Shown here: positions 11,948-24,680 of the stretch, piece after piece
Numbering within the stretch: the stretch's first letter is position 1
How the letters are laid out: each line of letters opens with the position of its first letter
Assembly: GCA_001584585.1 (NCBI GenBank)
Contig: LSYV01000005.1
Location: 3,904,106-3,968,105 of the forward strand
Length of the DNA stretch: 64,000 nt
Reading direction: 5' to 3'
Source of the DNA: Gonium pectorale
Taxonomy: Eukaryota > Chlorophyta > Chlorophyceae > Chlamydomonadales > Volvocaceae
Position numbers and translations under genes: made by a program
The notes under the pieces: generated by a model
The model's input: only the letters and a program-made list of their open reading frames with translations
Database searches by the model: none
What the model was told of the DNA's origin: nothing

Positions 11948-14900
11948 ATGGAGGTGGATATGGAGGCCGAACAGGTGGCGCAGCAGGAGGGAGCGCAGGA
12001 GGGCGCCAAGGAAGCAGCCCCGCCGGGTGCGAGCAGTCGGATGGGCGGGGTTCTCCGCAGGGGACGCAGGCGGGGTTGACATGAGGCCCCCCTCCCTGCC
12101 AATACAACTTGCTTGCCTTTACACCCTTTATTCCGCAGCTCCCCCGAATCCGGACCTGGAGGCGTACGCCCAGCGCTGGGCGACCGTACAGGCTGACCCC
12201 CAGGACTTCAACACATGGACCTCTCTGCTCACCATTGCGGAGCGCCTGGTGAGCTGAAGCGGCGGACTGTTCCCCGCCCCGCTGGTTTCGCCAGGCAGCC
12301 TGCTGTATAAGGGCGCGCACGATACGACGCATGCCAGGTCCCTCCTTCCGCCAGCCGCGCCGGAGGGTCTCCGTTGGGTCACATCTTACAGCCGCCAGAG
12401 CCTATGTCATGCAGCCTCCAGGCTCGTAGATACTTGTTAGCTGCCAGCTTTGCGGCGTATAGGGTCCTGTTCGCGAGGTGAAGGCGGCGGCGATGGGGAG
12501 GCCCGCCGGACTGCGGAGGCCGCCCGGGTTGCGGCACCATGGGCCCATCAGCCCCCTTCCGCTCTCCTCCAACTACCAGACCAGCCGCCCCAGCTGCCAG
12601 CATGCGGTCGCGCTCTTAGACCCGCGTGCACGTTTGCGCGCAATCCCGGATGCATGCAGGACGACATGGAGAAGGTCCGGGCTGCCTATGACGCCTTCCT
12701 GGCCGAGTACCCCCTCTGCTACGGCTACTGGAAAAAGTACGCGGACGCCGAGGTACGGCACCAGAGCACGGACATGGCGGCCCACGTGTACGAGCGAGGC
12801 GTGGCTGCGACGCCGTACAGTGCCGACCTGTGGGCCCATTACGCGGCCTTCAAGAAGGGTCTGCCCGACGCGTCGCCCGACGATGTGCGCAGGTGGGTCA
12901 GGAGGTCTCGTGCGGTACGGCACGTCGGTACTTCAGTACTGTACGGCACGGCGACCAGACCGAAGGGAGATAGCGGCACTGTTGCAGAGCAAGGCCTTCG
13001 CCGTACAGCGCGGCGTTAGCGCATGCAGGCTGTTGCGCGCCGCCAAACCTCTCTGTGTCCCGCCCTCCCGCCCTCCCTCCCTCCCTGCACCTCCCTGGTG
13101 ATAACTGCGTGGTGGCGAGTGGCCCATCGGCGTGCTCATCTCAGTCTGCAAGACCGAAAATTCCCGGCGTACATACCTCGCCTCTTCTAGCTGCTGAGCG
13201 CCGGTGCGATCCCGTCATACCCATAACCTTTTAATTCCCCGCCATTCCGGTGCCGACTTTCCACAGCATCTACGAGCGCGGCCTGGCGTACGTGGCCACC
13301 GACTACAACAGCCACACGCTGTGGGACAAGTACCTGTCGTTTGAGCAGGAGAAGGGCTCCACGCTGCACATCGCCTCGCTCTACTCGCGCGTGCTGGCGT
13401 GTCCCGTGCGGGACTTGGACCGATACTACTCAAGGTGGGGCTGGCGGCGGGGGCCGAACCGCGCACGGGCGTGGGAGGGACGAGGGCAGGCCGCGCATTC
13501 TCACCACCGTGGATGCGCCTGGAAGCGCGGGAGGGGAGGAGGTGCGGGCTGGCGGGAGGTGAGCGGAAGGGGCTGGAAGGAGGGATGCGTCGGTGCTGCG
13601 CGGCGCAGCGCTGGGCAATAGGGAGGAGGTGCTGGCTGCAGCGGGCTACTGGCGGCTCACTGTGTTGGCTCACTCGTGCGGCTCACTCGTTGTTCGCGCA
13701 CGGACGTGCGCTGCGAGGTAGGCTCACTGCATGTGTCGGGGGCGGCCGGTCTCTCTTGCCTCTCCTTGGTTGTGGCGCCGGACCTGGTCCTCTTACGAAG
13801 CCAAGAATTTGCGTCCCCACACCATCTTGGCCCCCCCAGGGCTGCTACCCATGCCCACCTAATGGCAGTCTCCTCGCCTCCTCCTCAACCGCTGCCCTCC
13901 AGGCCTGACCTCGCGCTCCCATACCTCACCCCTTCGCTCGACGCTCCCAATCCCAACGATGCCATAGTCGCCTTCGTACTGACCGGCCCTCACTTCCCAA
14001 CACCGCAGCTTCAAGTCGTACATCCAGCCGCTGGCCGCCGGCCAGATTGTGATGACACACGACTACGACGTCATCCGCGCCCGCCTCGAGACGGAGCGGG
14101 CCGAGGAGCAAGCCAAGGCCGCCGCCAAGGCAGCTGAGGAGGCGAAGGCCAAGGCGGAGGCCGAGGCCAAGGCCAAAGCAGCAGGTGAGGGCGCCATGGC
14201 GACCTCGGCGGAGGGCGGCGCTGACGTCAAGGCCGAGGCCGCCGACGGCGAGGGCGGCGCAGGTGATACCGCGCCGGCGGAGGTGAAACAGGAGCCGGAG
14301 GCTGCCGCCGCCGCTGACGCGGCTGCTGCTGAAGCTGCGCCGACGGCAAACGGTGACGCGGAGATGACGGAGGTAAAGCCCGAGGCTGCCGCCGCCGCCG
14401 CCGTCGATGCCGCTGCCACCGTCAAGGCCGACCCAGACGCCGCAGCCTCGGACGCCGCGGCCGACGGTGCCGCCGCCGACGCGGAAGCACCCAAGGCCCC
14501 GCAGCCCATTGTGATTACGGACGAGGACGTCAAGCAGGTGCGCACCGCATGCGATGAGGTACCTAGAGGGAATACAACACATTGCAACCCACGGGTCTCA
14601 CGAGCCCGAGACCTTGAAGCTCCCGGAGCGTGCCCCGACCCGAGCCTGGCGGCTAGCTGGCTGGTTGCGGCGGGCTGCCTTGAGCTGGGCCAGGAGAGCG
14701 TTGAAAGCGACGTTGACATAGCGTTAGGGTTGCTGCTCTCCCTACCTTCTCGCCATGCGCTCTCGGCACCTACACGCGATCGCCCACGCACTGGTGCTAC
14801 AACACGCCGCTCCGTCCACGTCCAGGTGTGGGTGAAGCAGCACGAGGAGCTGTACGAGGCGACCAAGGCGGAGCAGGGCCGCCGCAAGCCCTTCGAGGAG

Positions 14901-17900
14901 GCGGCGCGGCGGCCGTACTTCCACATCAAGCCGCTCGACGGTGTGCAGCTCTTCAACTGGATCCGCTACCTGGACTACATCGAGGGCCGCGGTGACCACA
15001 CCGCCACCGTCACCGTCTTTGAGCGCTGCCTCGTAGCGTGCGCCAACTACCCAGGTGGGGACCGGCCGCCCTACCAGCCCGTTGCACTGCTGCAGTTCGG
15101 GAGGGGGGTGCGATGGCAGCCGGGAGTGGGCCCGCCGGCCGGCCATCACGACTCTGCCCACCCGGCCTCTGTGCGCGCTCGCCGAGCCGGCCCTCGCGGC
15201 CCGAAGGGCGGGGTTGTCATTGCGCTTGCTTGGGGTTGACATGACGGCTAGGGACCGCTCGATACAGGAATGCATGCCCAGGCTTGGGAGCGCAGAAGGC
15301 AGCGGCGGCAGCGCAGGCGCTCCAGGGGCTGTGCACATGCTACCGAACAGGGGCTGTGCTCCAGGGGCTGTGCACATGCTACCGAACAGGGGCTGTGCAC
15401 ATGCTACCGAACAGCGCCGCGTGGCGCCCAGCAATAGGCGTGCGCAGGAGGTGGTGGACGCGTGGTCTTCTTGGGTAGAGAGGAAGTGCTACCGGCCGAT
15501 GACACCTCGGAAGGCTATGCACGCTGGCGTGGCAACCTTGGGGCTCACCGCACAGGATAGTGGCTCCAGGGGCGCTCTAGCAGTAGCTTGCAGTAGCTGC
15601 TGGGAAGCTGCAGTACCGTGTGGGGCCCCCGGCGCGACAGGGTCCGCTGATGCGTGGCGTGTGCCGTGTGGTCTGCAGGCTGAGCCCCTGAGAGCTTTCC
15701 GGGAAAGCTCCCTCCCCCAAACCGATCAAGGACGCAGCCCACACAGCGATCCTCATGCGGTATGCAACTGGTGCAACTCTGCTGGGGAAAGCTGCTGCTG
15801 CTGCTGCCGTTGATTGCTCCTCGCCCCGCTGATGCTCGACGCACCCAAAGTCACGCCGCATGCCCCCTTCCTTTCCGCACCTTGCGGGGCCGCGCTGCGG
15901 GGTCCGCCTCGCCGGCCTCCAGCCAGCCGCCTCCGGACGGACGCGCGCCCCGGTGCACAGGCCCCGCCGCGCGCCCGTGCCCATGCGCGGGCCGCCTGGT
16001 ATGTTGGGTACCGTTCGGGTGCCGAGCAGGTGAGCTCGGGGGAGCTGCCGCATCCTGCCGCACCCATCTCCTCCGCACCCTTTCCGCCCCCGACCTCCTC
16101 GCTCACCCCTGCCCCTCCGCCGTCCGCCTTCCCGCCCTCCCTCCCTCCCTCCATATTGCTGCTGCTTCACCCGTCCGCCCTCCTCGTCGCCGTCCCCGCG
16201 GGCTTGCAACGCTGCCTGGGCCGACGACACGGCGTCGTCCCTTTCCGGTCGTTCCCGCCATTTCCGCGCCCAGAGTTCTGGCAGCGATACGTCCGCTACC
16301 TGGAGCGCACCGACTCGGCCTCCGCCAAGGCAGCGCTGGAGCGCGCGGTGCAGGGCTTCTGCAAGCGGCGGCCCGAGATGCATCTGTTCGCGGCCCACTA
16401 CGACGAGCAGCACGGGGACGTGGAGGGCGCGCGCGGCCGCTTCCGGCACCTGCTCACCAATGTCGCGCCGCGGCTGCTGGAGGCGGTCACGGCGGCGGCC
16501 AACTTTGAGCGGCGGCAGGTGCGAGCGGAGTTGGTGTTGGTGTTGGTGGTGTGGAGCACAGGCGTGAGGGTGTTATGGGTGGAGGTGCTGCGGGGTGCAC
16601 GTGTGCAACACGTGGTGCGGCGCTGGCCGTACGGCAGGGCGGTACTGGCGCAGTTGACAGCTTTGCGGAACATGCCCGTCGTGGGGGCAGACCCTGCAGG
16701 GCAGCCCCCTGCACGGTGGCTCACCTACACGACTTGGCGCATTGCCCGCGGTGTCCCTCTGCCCTTCAGCCACCGTCCTTGCGCTCGTGATCCTGCGGGA
16801 CACGGTCTTACTCCAGCACGTTTCGCTGAGCTGTGTGCTCCCCCTACCCCACCGCCCCTCGCCCGACCGCTCACAGGGCAACATGAAGGCCGCGTGCTCC
16901 TACCTGTCGGAGCTGACCAACGAGGAGAAGGCGCGCGAGGGCTCCCGCATCTACCCCTTCCTGGCCATCCACTACGCCCACTTCCTGCGCAGCCACGGGG
17001 GAGACCTCGCGGAGGCGCGCAAGGTGTGCATGCCCAGGGCGGGCTCCGTGGAATGGGGTGACCTGTGAGACTCAGCAAGCGGGTACACGACCGCCGGTTG
17101 GCGGAGACTTGCAGTAGACGCCAAGGATGCGGACGAGACGGACGAGGCGGGAGCAGGCCCCGCGGGCTGCGTGCAGGCCAGCGCGGTTCTCTTCTTTTTC
17201 CTGCTCACACGAGGATGTCAGTAGACCAGACTTCCTTCAACGCCCCTTCCAGATCACCAACCATTCGCTCACGCACCCCATGTATCTGTACGCATGCACT
17301 GCGCCAAGGCACTTGCGCCACTTCCCACATTCTGTGGTTGGTTCACCTGCATATCGTTTGCTACCTGTCGCCATGAATTGGTCTGCAATCGTGTCGCCTG
17401 CCTGTCGCCAGGTCCTGGACGAAGCGCTGGCGCAGTGCCCCGGCGTGCGCAGTCTGTGGGAGGCTGCGGTGCACTTTGAGGAGCTGGTAGGCGGGCCGGA
17501 GGCCATCACCCGCGCGCTCGACCTGTACGACCGCTGCACGGCGGCGCCGCCGGAGGGCTCGGCCGCGGCAGCGGCGGCGGGGCGCACCTGGCCGAGCGCG
17601 ACCGCGAGGAGCTGTCTGCGCGCTCGGTCGACTTTGCAGACATGTACGGCAGTCTGGAGCAGGTCAAGGCGGCTTCGGAGCGGCACGCGCAGCGCTACAT
17701 GCTGCCGTCCACCGTGACGGCGGAGGCGCGCGCCGCCAGCACCGCCAAGCGCGTCGCCGAGGCGTCGGCCGGCGGCAGCGCCGCCAAGGCGCAGCGGTCT
17801 GACGCGGCGCCGTCGGCGGGCGCTGCGGGCGGCGTGCCGCCGCCGCCGCAGATGATGGCAGGGGCGGGGTACGGATACCCACCGCCGCCGCCAGCGGCGG

Positions 17901-18004
17901 CGGCCGCTGCAGCGGCGGCGTACGGGTCGTACTACGGGTACGGGCAATATCCTGCTGCGCCGCAGTACCCAGGCTACGGCGCTTATCCTGGGTACGGGTA
18001 CTGA
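11948..18004 (+). CDS. PRPF39: PRP39-like U1 snRNP splicing factor (HAT repeats), frameshifted in last exon
   Basis: Exons: 11948-12026, 12139-12248, 12660-12892, 13267-13434, 14009-14537, 14826-15054, 16274-16518, 16877-17023, 17412-18004. Phases agree at every join; about 777 residues. HAT (half-TPR) repeats are clear: PLCYGYWKKYADAE, VYERGVAATPYSADLWAHYA, NSHTLWDKYLSFEQEKGS, then RPYFHIKPLDGVQLFNWIRY and FWQRYVRYLE. These match PRPF39/Prp39, which binds U1 snRNP and helps 5' splice-site recognition. Exon 5 carries an Ala/Glu/Lys-rich insert of roughly 130 residues between HAT blocks. The tail is PPPPP, Ala and GYG-rich. In exon 9 the frame used up to about 17570 (VLDEALAQCPGVRSLWEAAV) does not continue; the expected continuation (HLAERDREELSARSVDFADM to the TGA at 18002) lies in another frame, so one base appears to be missing in the GC-rich run near 17565-17590. 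Confidence 0.88.
15325..15415. repeat. Tandem repeat in PRP39 intron 6
   Basis: About 2.5-3 head-to-tail copies of a roughly 25-base unit beginning GGGGCTGTGCACATGCTACC. It lies within the long intron 15055-16273. No function is suggested. Confidence 0.75.
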
Positions 18005-18959
18005 GGTCTGGCAGTGGCCTGTGGCTGCGTGATCACTCGGCGGGGTGGAACTGCTTACGACGACGTGACTGCTGCACGCGAAGACTCGGGAAGGTTTTCA
18101 GGTGGAAAAGGGAAATCTGCAAAGGAAGAGGGAGCCCACCGTACGGCCACACACATCCGAAGACTTCCTCGCCTAGTCTGTTTGCCTTGTCTGTTTGCTT
18201 GCAGCATGTTCACAAGCACGCACGCATATTCGCACGACGTAACACATCCGAAGACGCGACGTTTCCGTGTGGGCTACGGCGGCTGTCGGGATGGGCCTCG
18301 CGTGGGCCCGTGCGCGTGGGAGGGCCTAGTATTTAAACCGTAACGTAACTGGACATGCTCTTTGAAGCGCTTGATGGTAACCCTTTGGGTTCGTGAGCCC
18401 GTGAACTCTGCGACTTCACCTCATGGCATGGATGCGATACCTGCGACACGTGCGGGTGCCGCCGAACTGATGTAACCGTCGCGGCGCCCTCCGTGCTCAA
18501 GGGCCAGACGGCTTGTCGGTCGGTCGAGCTCGTATCCGCATGTACACATGACAGCTCAGCCCAGCCCAGCGCAGCCGCACTTGCATCCCGCCAAGGAAAG
18601 GCTGACGCGGAGTCGCGGACCGAATTCTCAACAGCCAAGTCTTATCGTGCCCTGTGCCACGTACGGCGAGGGACGGCGCGTCCTGCTTCCCACATACGAC
18701 ATACCCCACGCGCCGCACGCATAGCGTTAGCTACAATCCCGGTGTCCAGCTCCCGGTGCCTCTCGCGCGCCGTCCGCGCATCACCCCCACGCAAGCAGCT
18801 CGACATTTACATTGCGCCAACGAAACCTGCAGCATTGCTCGCTGCATCTATGTCCATCGCCGCAGGCGTATGCCTTCGCGGGCGGCGGGCAGCCTGCGGC
18901 GCCCGCAGCCCAGCTCTTATCATATCTTCACCAGCTCCCCAACCTTTCCAGCATCCCTG
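18005..18959. other. Convergent intergenic region (PRP39 / kinase 3' ends)
   Basis: PRP39 ends on the left and the minus-strand kinase ends on the right, so this should hold both 3' untranslated regions. A plus-strand TGTAA occurs near 18470. The segment ACACATCCGAAGAC occurs twice, near 18150 and 18243. No coding frame stands out. Confidence 0.5.
18807..18811 (-). terminator. TGTAA polyadenylation signal of the APH-fold kinase
   Basis: TTACA on the plus strand, TGTAA in the sense of the kinase gene, 149 bases past its stop codon. The distance is typical for green algal transcripts. Confidence 0.5.
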
Positions 18960-21900
18960 CTAGCTCCTCGACGCCTCCACAAGGAGCTGCAGCAGCCCCT
19001 CCTCCGGGAGGACCGACCCGGGTGTCAGCAGCCGGATCACGCGCCAGCCGGGTCTGCGGTGCGGGGCGTGTCGGGGCAGCGAAAGGGCCATGCGTCGTGC
19101 AGGGGGCCTCCGGATGAAGCCGCGTGCTTGCGAGCGGCTGGCGCGCGTGCATGCAGGCGCCATGCGTGCCGCGAAACGCGTGGGCGATGATCTCTCCGTG
19201 TGTACGGCGGGCGAGGGTTGCACGGCAGCTCCCCCTCTCCTTCCTTGCCTGGGAGCTGTCGGACTCACCTCTGCGTCTGCATCAGGTAGGCCGCGTTGCC
19301 CGGGTCGGCGGCCACGGAGGCAGCCCCCATCGCGAGGCTCTGCGCCAGCCGGCCCCGCAGCAGCAGCGGCAGCAGCGCCAGCTCGTCGGCGCCCAGCGGC
19401 ACCACCTCCTGGTAGCCAGCCTGCAGGGGCAGGAGGACGCAGGTACGCAACAATAATGTCATGGTCAAATAAACCGCATGGACGTTCACTCTGCGGAGAT
19501 GAAGTGTGACTCACAGCCCTTTCGGGCGGTTTTGCATAGCAGCGCTATGCATGTAGGAAGCACTCCAGTGGAATCATGGCTACGAGCATCCCGCCGGCAC
19601 CGCAAGTCGTGTTCAACCGGCCTGCACCGTCCATGTAACCTTGGGTTACACTCACCAGCACGAGCCCTCCCACTGCCATCAGCCTCCGCAGTGTAGCATC
19701 GTCGTGATTATGGCCGGCGTCCCCGCAGCCCGCCGGCGGCTGACCGGTGGCGGTTTGCGGACCCACGCCGGGTCGATTGAGCGCCAGGAGGATGGTGTAC
19801 AGAATCGTAATGGCCACCTCGCACACCTGCCCGCAAGGCACCGCATCGACAGGGTCCCGGGAGCCAAAAAAGATTAACCACCGTGTGGTTTCTATCGCCC
19901 GGGATTGCAGGTCGCGCGCGGTCCAAGCTCGACAACCGTACACTGCATGCGTGCGCCACAACAGCCGTTCTTGCTGTGGGGCTGGAGGAGACAGACCTGG
20001 GCGGGGAGCCACGCCGCAGCCTTGCCACGGGCCCAAACCCGAACCCGAACCCGAACCCCAACACCCGCCCCAACACCCCGCCCACCCGGGGCATGATGGC
20101 CAGGTCACCGTAGTCGATGAGGCCGACCACCGTCCGTCCGTCGTCGCTCACCTGCGCAAAGGGAAGGGAGGATGGCAGTCGGCGACAGCAGCAGGATTGG
20201 CATATGTCTCAAGGCGCCCCGCCTAAGGCCACCTTCATGTCCGAGAGGTGCGTCCGACGGCGGAGGCCGCGCATCGCGGCGGCAAAGTGCACAACCTCCC
20301 GACCACTTGAAAACTGAACCCCTACGGCCAGTGGAAGCAGTCAAACCACCGCGACCAGCCTCCAGGTCACCCAACCAAAGGGCATTATTCAGATCCCCGT
20401 GGTCTACTGCCGTGGCCAGCCGTTACCGGTAGCCGTTACCGGTAGCCGTTACCGGTAGCTGTTGCCGGTAGCCGTTACCGGTAGGTTCCGAGCTACTGAC
20501 CCGCCACGTACCACGCAGTTGTCGTCGTTGGCGTCCGCGTGGCAGACCTGGCGGGGCACGCCCGGGGAGGCCAGGCGGGGCGCCGCCCGCTCCAACTCGT
20601 CCGCGACGTGCAGCAGCATCGACCTGCAGCCGGCGTGCGCGGGCGGCAGGGAAGCGGCTGCGAATGAGCGGCGTGGGTGGTAGCGTCTGTTGTACGGCGT
20701 GTGGCAGGTGTGTTAAGGGCGGTTCCGCGGCTGGGGTCCGCAACAGCAGCACCATCAACGTGCGATGACAGCACACGCCAGATCGTCCGCCTTGTACGGG
20801 CACAGGACTTCCGCGGGCACTGGCTGGCGACGCAATGCGCCCGTACAGCACGCTTTCCGGTACATGCTGTACGACGGCGCACCTGCGCTCCTGGTCAAAG
20901 GTCGACAGGTCGGGCACCAGCCTCCTGAGCACCTCGCAGCCCGCCTCCGGGTGCCAGTCGCTGCGACCGCACGCCGCCAGCGCCAGCGCCGGCGGCAGCC
21001 AGCCCGCCAGCGCCGCGGTCACCCGCCCCATCATGCGGCCCAAGGACCGGAGCAGCTCCGGCGTCTGCGCAGGCGCCGAGCGGGCGCGGTTCCGCGGTAG
21101 CAATGGTGAGAGCAGCCCACCACCATCGAGTCCGCGGCGTGCACTTCCTGCCCTAACCAATGCAGCACCGTGGTCCCCGTCCCATTCAAACCCCGTCCAC
21201 ATGTGGCATACGTAGCTCAGGGGTCAGGGGTCAGCTGCCCTGTCCAGACACGCGACCAGGCGTCATGCCCTCCGACACGGCGCGCTCAAGCCCGGTCCCT
21301 TGCTTGATGAGCGAGCCCGCACCCGCCCGCCAGCCCCGGACGGCGTGCGCCGTCCTCACCAACACCTGGAGTGCTGCATCCAACCAGACATGGTCGCCAT
21401 GAGTGTGCGCAAAAGTACCAAGAGCAAGATGGTATCTCCCTCCGACAACCCACCAGGTGCTCGACGCTCGACAGCAGGCGTCCTCGCACGTAGGTGACGC
21501 AGCGCACCACGTGCCAGTGCGCCGAGCCATTCGCCTCGTCGCCCAGCTCCGTCCCTTCCGCACCCTCCGCCGCCGCACCGTCCATCTCCGCGCCGCCACC
21601 GGCGGCGGCCCCGGCGGCCCCAGAGGCGTCGGGGCACCGCGGCTGTGGGTGCGGAGCTGGGGCCGGTACGGGGTGGCAGACGCACGGCAGCTGGGCCCAG
21701 GCGATCCAGGATCCTGCAAGGAGGGAAAGGTGAAAATCAACCTGAGCAATAGCTCCCCGTACTGGGCCCTGGCGTTGTGGGAGCGCTGGCGTTTCCCATG
21801 CTCGCAACGCAGCTGAAGCGGCGGCTGGTGCACATGGTATTGACGATTGGCAACCTTGGTACCGAATCCGGGAGGCCAGGAGGCAGAGCCCTTCCGTGCA

Positions 21901-22852
21901 TCCCCCAGATCGGCACGTGCAGCCGGTTCCTGACCGCGCTGCCGCGTGCCAGCGCCACACACACCGTCCCCGGCTCACCCCCCGCCCGCTACCCGCGCAC
22001 CCCCCGCCTCGCCATCCGCCGCCGCGATACGGCACGGGACGGCGCCGTCCGCCGCGTCCGCGCCGCCGCCTTTGCCTCCTCTGTTGGGAGCCGGGGGGTC
22101 GCCGAGGCTCGGGGCGATAGGGGGCAGGGGCGCGTTGGTGAGCACGCCGGCGGCCTGGACGCGCTGCATCGCCTCGTCCTGGACCTGTAACCGTACGCGC
22201 AACGCAACGGCAGTTATTCGTTAGCATGTTGTCACCGTTGACAGATGAGGGGTTGCTTGTTTAAGCCTCATGGGAAAGGGGTGGTGGCGGCGGTGCAGAC
22301 GTGCAGATCAGCAGACGTGCGGACGCGCGGGAAGTGCGGAAAGGGTTTGGAAGGGCCACGCACTGAACATCAACCCCACCAAACACCTGGTACCGTACCC
22401 GGCCGCCCAAATCCCGCACACCCTGACCCATCGAAACAATTAAAGTTTCCTAGTCCCTAACCCGCACGCCCGCCTACCTTCAGCTGTGGCGTCCGGTCGC
22501 TGTCTTGCGTGTTGTGGATCTTGAGCACCACAACGGAATCCGAGGAAGTTACGCCTCCTCCTCCCGTGGATCCAGTCTGTCCTAGAGTCGCCGTAGCCCC
22601 TGCCACAATCCGAAAGTTTCGATCGTCGTAGCTTGGGAGCTCCTCACATGCTTGGCCAGCAGTGGAGGCCCGGGGACACGCCTCCACGCCAAACAGCTGG
22701 CGGGCGAGGAACAGCGCATGTGGCGCCGCCAGCAGCGGCCGGTGCCCCAGGCGTGCACGCGGCGCCGCTTGGTCGTCGGTGTGTTCGCTTTTGGCGCTGG
22801 ACGGGGCAGATGCTTCTGGGGCTGCAGAATGCGCGGGGGCGACACCGGCCAT
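18960..22852 (-). CDS. APH-fold kinase, hydroxylysine-kinase-like
   Basis: Nine exons, all phase-compatible, read downward: 22852-22478, 22184-21993, 21690-21454, 21064-20883, 20623-20512, 20151-20086, 19826-19656, 19420-19269, 19053-18960 (TAG); 526 residues. The N-lobe has LPSYDDRNFRIVAG and VVVLKIHN, whose Lys would bind ATP. The third exon has HVVRCVTYVRGRLLSSVEH. Catalytic motifs are CHADANDDN (HxDxNxxN loop) and VVGLIDYGDLA (DxGD metal-binding motif), followed by VCEVAITILYTILLALN. The C-terminal GYQEVVPLGADELALLPLL and RGRLAQSLAMGA match the tail of hydroxylysine kinase (HYKK/AGPHD1), which phosphorylates 5-hydroxylysine with GTP in animals. The alga's substrate cannot be read from sequence. 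The end of exon 2 (a GTAGCG donor) is the least certain join. The N-terminal 60 residues are low-complexity. Confidence 0.85.
20418..20482. repeat. Five tandem 13-base repeats in kinase intron 5
   Basis: The unit AGCCGTTACCGGT is repeated five times, the fourth with two changes. Each unit contains the self-complementary TACCGGTA across its junction. It sits inside the intron 20511-20152. Confidence 0.85.
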
Positions 22853-24680
22853 GCTACGAGTTGGTACGTACGAGAGACACGCCTGGTTGCGAGAGACCCG
22901 CTGTGCCGATGTGTGTAACTGCTCATACACACAAGGAGAGGCCTTGTAATGTCGCAGTTTCTGCGTCCGAATTTGGCGTGTTAGACATGGCGCGAACGCA
23001 GTCTCATAGTGCATCGTATTGCCATATGGCTCAAGTCAGCAGTGACTGACATAGTATTGTGGTCATATGTAGATGCATGCATGTTGCCGTATGCTGGCGC
23101 TAACGGTCATAACGACGACCGTACGAGGTTTTCCGCCAAATTCGTCAATGTTGTTAGGAACTGTCGCTGTAGGGTGCCCTTATCCCGTCTCCGGCCAATT
23201 TGCCGATCCATGGCGTTTCCACGCGCTATGTCCCATCCTGTCCCACGGGTCCTTCCCCTTATCTCCCCACCTGTTCCCCCACTCATGCACCAATCCCATC
23301 TTCCGGCTTTACCAGATTCTGTTGCAAATACCTTTAGAGCTCTCGATTCGCACATCAGCTTTGTAAATGCTGGTGCACGGGAGATGAAGAGCCAAACAAG
23401 TTACAAAGGTCAGTCGCAACCGCACCCACGGGGCGTTCACAGCCCCGGGATCTTGCACATCCACACAGCCAAGTGTGTCGCACGTCAAAGAATGTCCATT
23501 CAAAGCTCGTCGTCGCGCTGCTGCCAACGTACGACCACACCCACGGCGACCTACATGCACAAACTCTCCTTCGAAGCCAATCAACCAGTTGATGAAGCCT
23601 GGGCTGCGGCACACGGCGACGGCGCGACGCACTCGCCTGCGGCACACGGCGACGGCGCGACGCACTCGCCTGCGGCACACGGCGACGGCGCGACGCACTC
23701 GCCTGCAGCACACGGCGACGCGCACTGACCTGGCCTCTGATCTCGACGCTGGGCTGACGGCCGCGCCGCAAATCAACGCAATCGCGTGGCGGCCGCATAC
23801 GTACGCATGATGAGCAACGGAGCAGAGGCGCCCAACGCCACCGGACAACGAACGGGCCGCAGCCGCTCACGGCCAACCTCTCAAGTCCCAACCTGCTCCA
23901 ACCCCGCCCTTGCCCGAACGGCGTTGTGCGGATACGATCTTACGATGCAACCACATCATGTTTTTTTCCCCGCAAGCAACCCGAACTACCCGGCAGAGCT
24001 GCTCTTTGCCCTGCACTGTGCATCTTGTACGCGGCGCAATGCGTGGCGACCCCGAGCTCCCCCTCTTCCTGCAGCCAAGCATCTACCCAGGCATACGCTG
24101 TTACGCAACCTCGACAACACGTGACTCTTCTCCAGTGCACAGCCAGGCAACCTGGCGTGTGCCGGGCGCAGGCCTCCGCCAGACGCCTCGTGCCATGGGT
24201 CTCAGGCGCAGTCACGGGGCCAGAGGCATCGGGCGTGCGCCCCGGGCTTTACACCGAGGTGGTGGGCGGCTTGGGGCCAGCGGGCTCGGGGGCAATCTTG
24301 TTGCCTGCGGGAGGACAGCGATGTGTGTGTGGGGGGGTGGGGTGGGGGAGGAGGGGGGGTACNCATGGCGTTTCCAGGGGGTCGCGCGGCCACGAGCGAC
24401 CTGCGCATGCACGATCACGACCAAGCCAGGCAACGTGGCGTCCGCGAGTCCCCCCTGCGCCCGGCACGCGGCCTGCTGGCCTGGCAACCAGACCGCGGGC
24501 AGCCACGGGATCTAGCGAGCGTGAAGCCCTGGTGGTATGGGCTCGTCGGGATGCAGCTGCCGCACTCCCCGGTCGAACGGTGCACGCTCGGGACCGGGTT
24601 GGCCTAGCCGCCCCAAACAGGAGCGCGGAACGTACAGGCTGGGACGCATCCCTCACCCACGACAGTCGCGCCCCACACCG
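22853..24680. other. Intergenic region upstream of the kinase and downstream of the LEA-like gene
   Basis: No gene is supported. It carries the kinase promoter side, a 33-base tandem repeat at 23605-23728, and a G-rich run at 24328-24360 with one unresolved base at 24363. A TTACA at about 24248 is a TGTAA candidate for the LEA-like gene, 430 bases past its stop. Confidence 0.45.
23605..23728. repeat. 33-base tandem repeat, about 3.7 copies
   Basis: The unit begins TGCGGCACACGGCGACGGCG and continues to ACTCGCC; three full copies are almost identical and the fourth is shortened. The 33-base period keeps the frame open on both strands, giving 11-residue repeats such as AAHGDGATHSP. Nothing around it supports a protein. 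Confidence 0.85.

Noticed and set aside
12900..12960. Short inverted GTACGGCAC motifs in PRP39 intron 3
   Set aside because: Arms are short and the motif recurs in several introns as low-complexity sequence.
14063..14956. 297-codon minus-strand frame opposite PRP39 exon 5
   Set aside because: It is the mirror of the Ala/Glu/Lys-rich insert; the plus strand gives a coherent HAT protein with good splice sites.
20034..20062. CCCGAA-type tandem repeat resembling a telomere motif
   Set aside because: Only four to five units, imperfect, and located inside a gene intron; it does not match the TTTTAGGG green-algal telomere repeat.
23605..23728. Repeat protein encoded by the 33-base tandem repeat
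   Set aside because: The frame stays open on both strands only because 33 is divisible by three; no start, splice site or flanking coding signal supports it.
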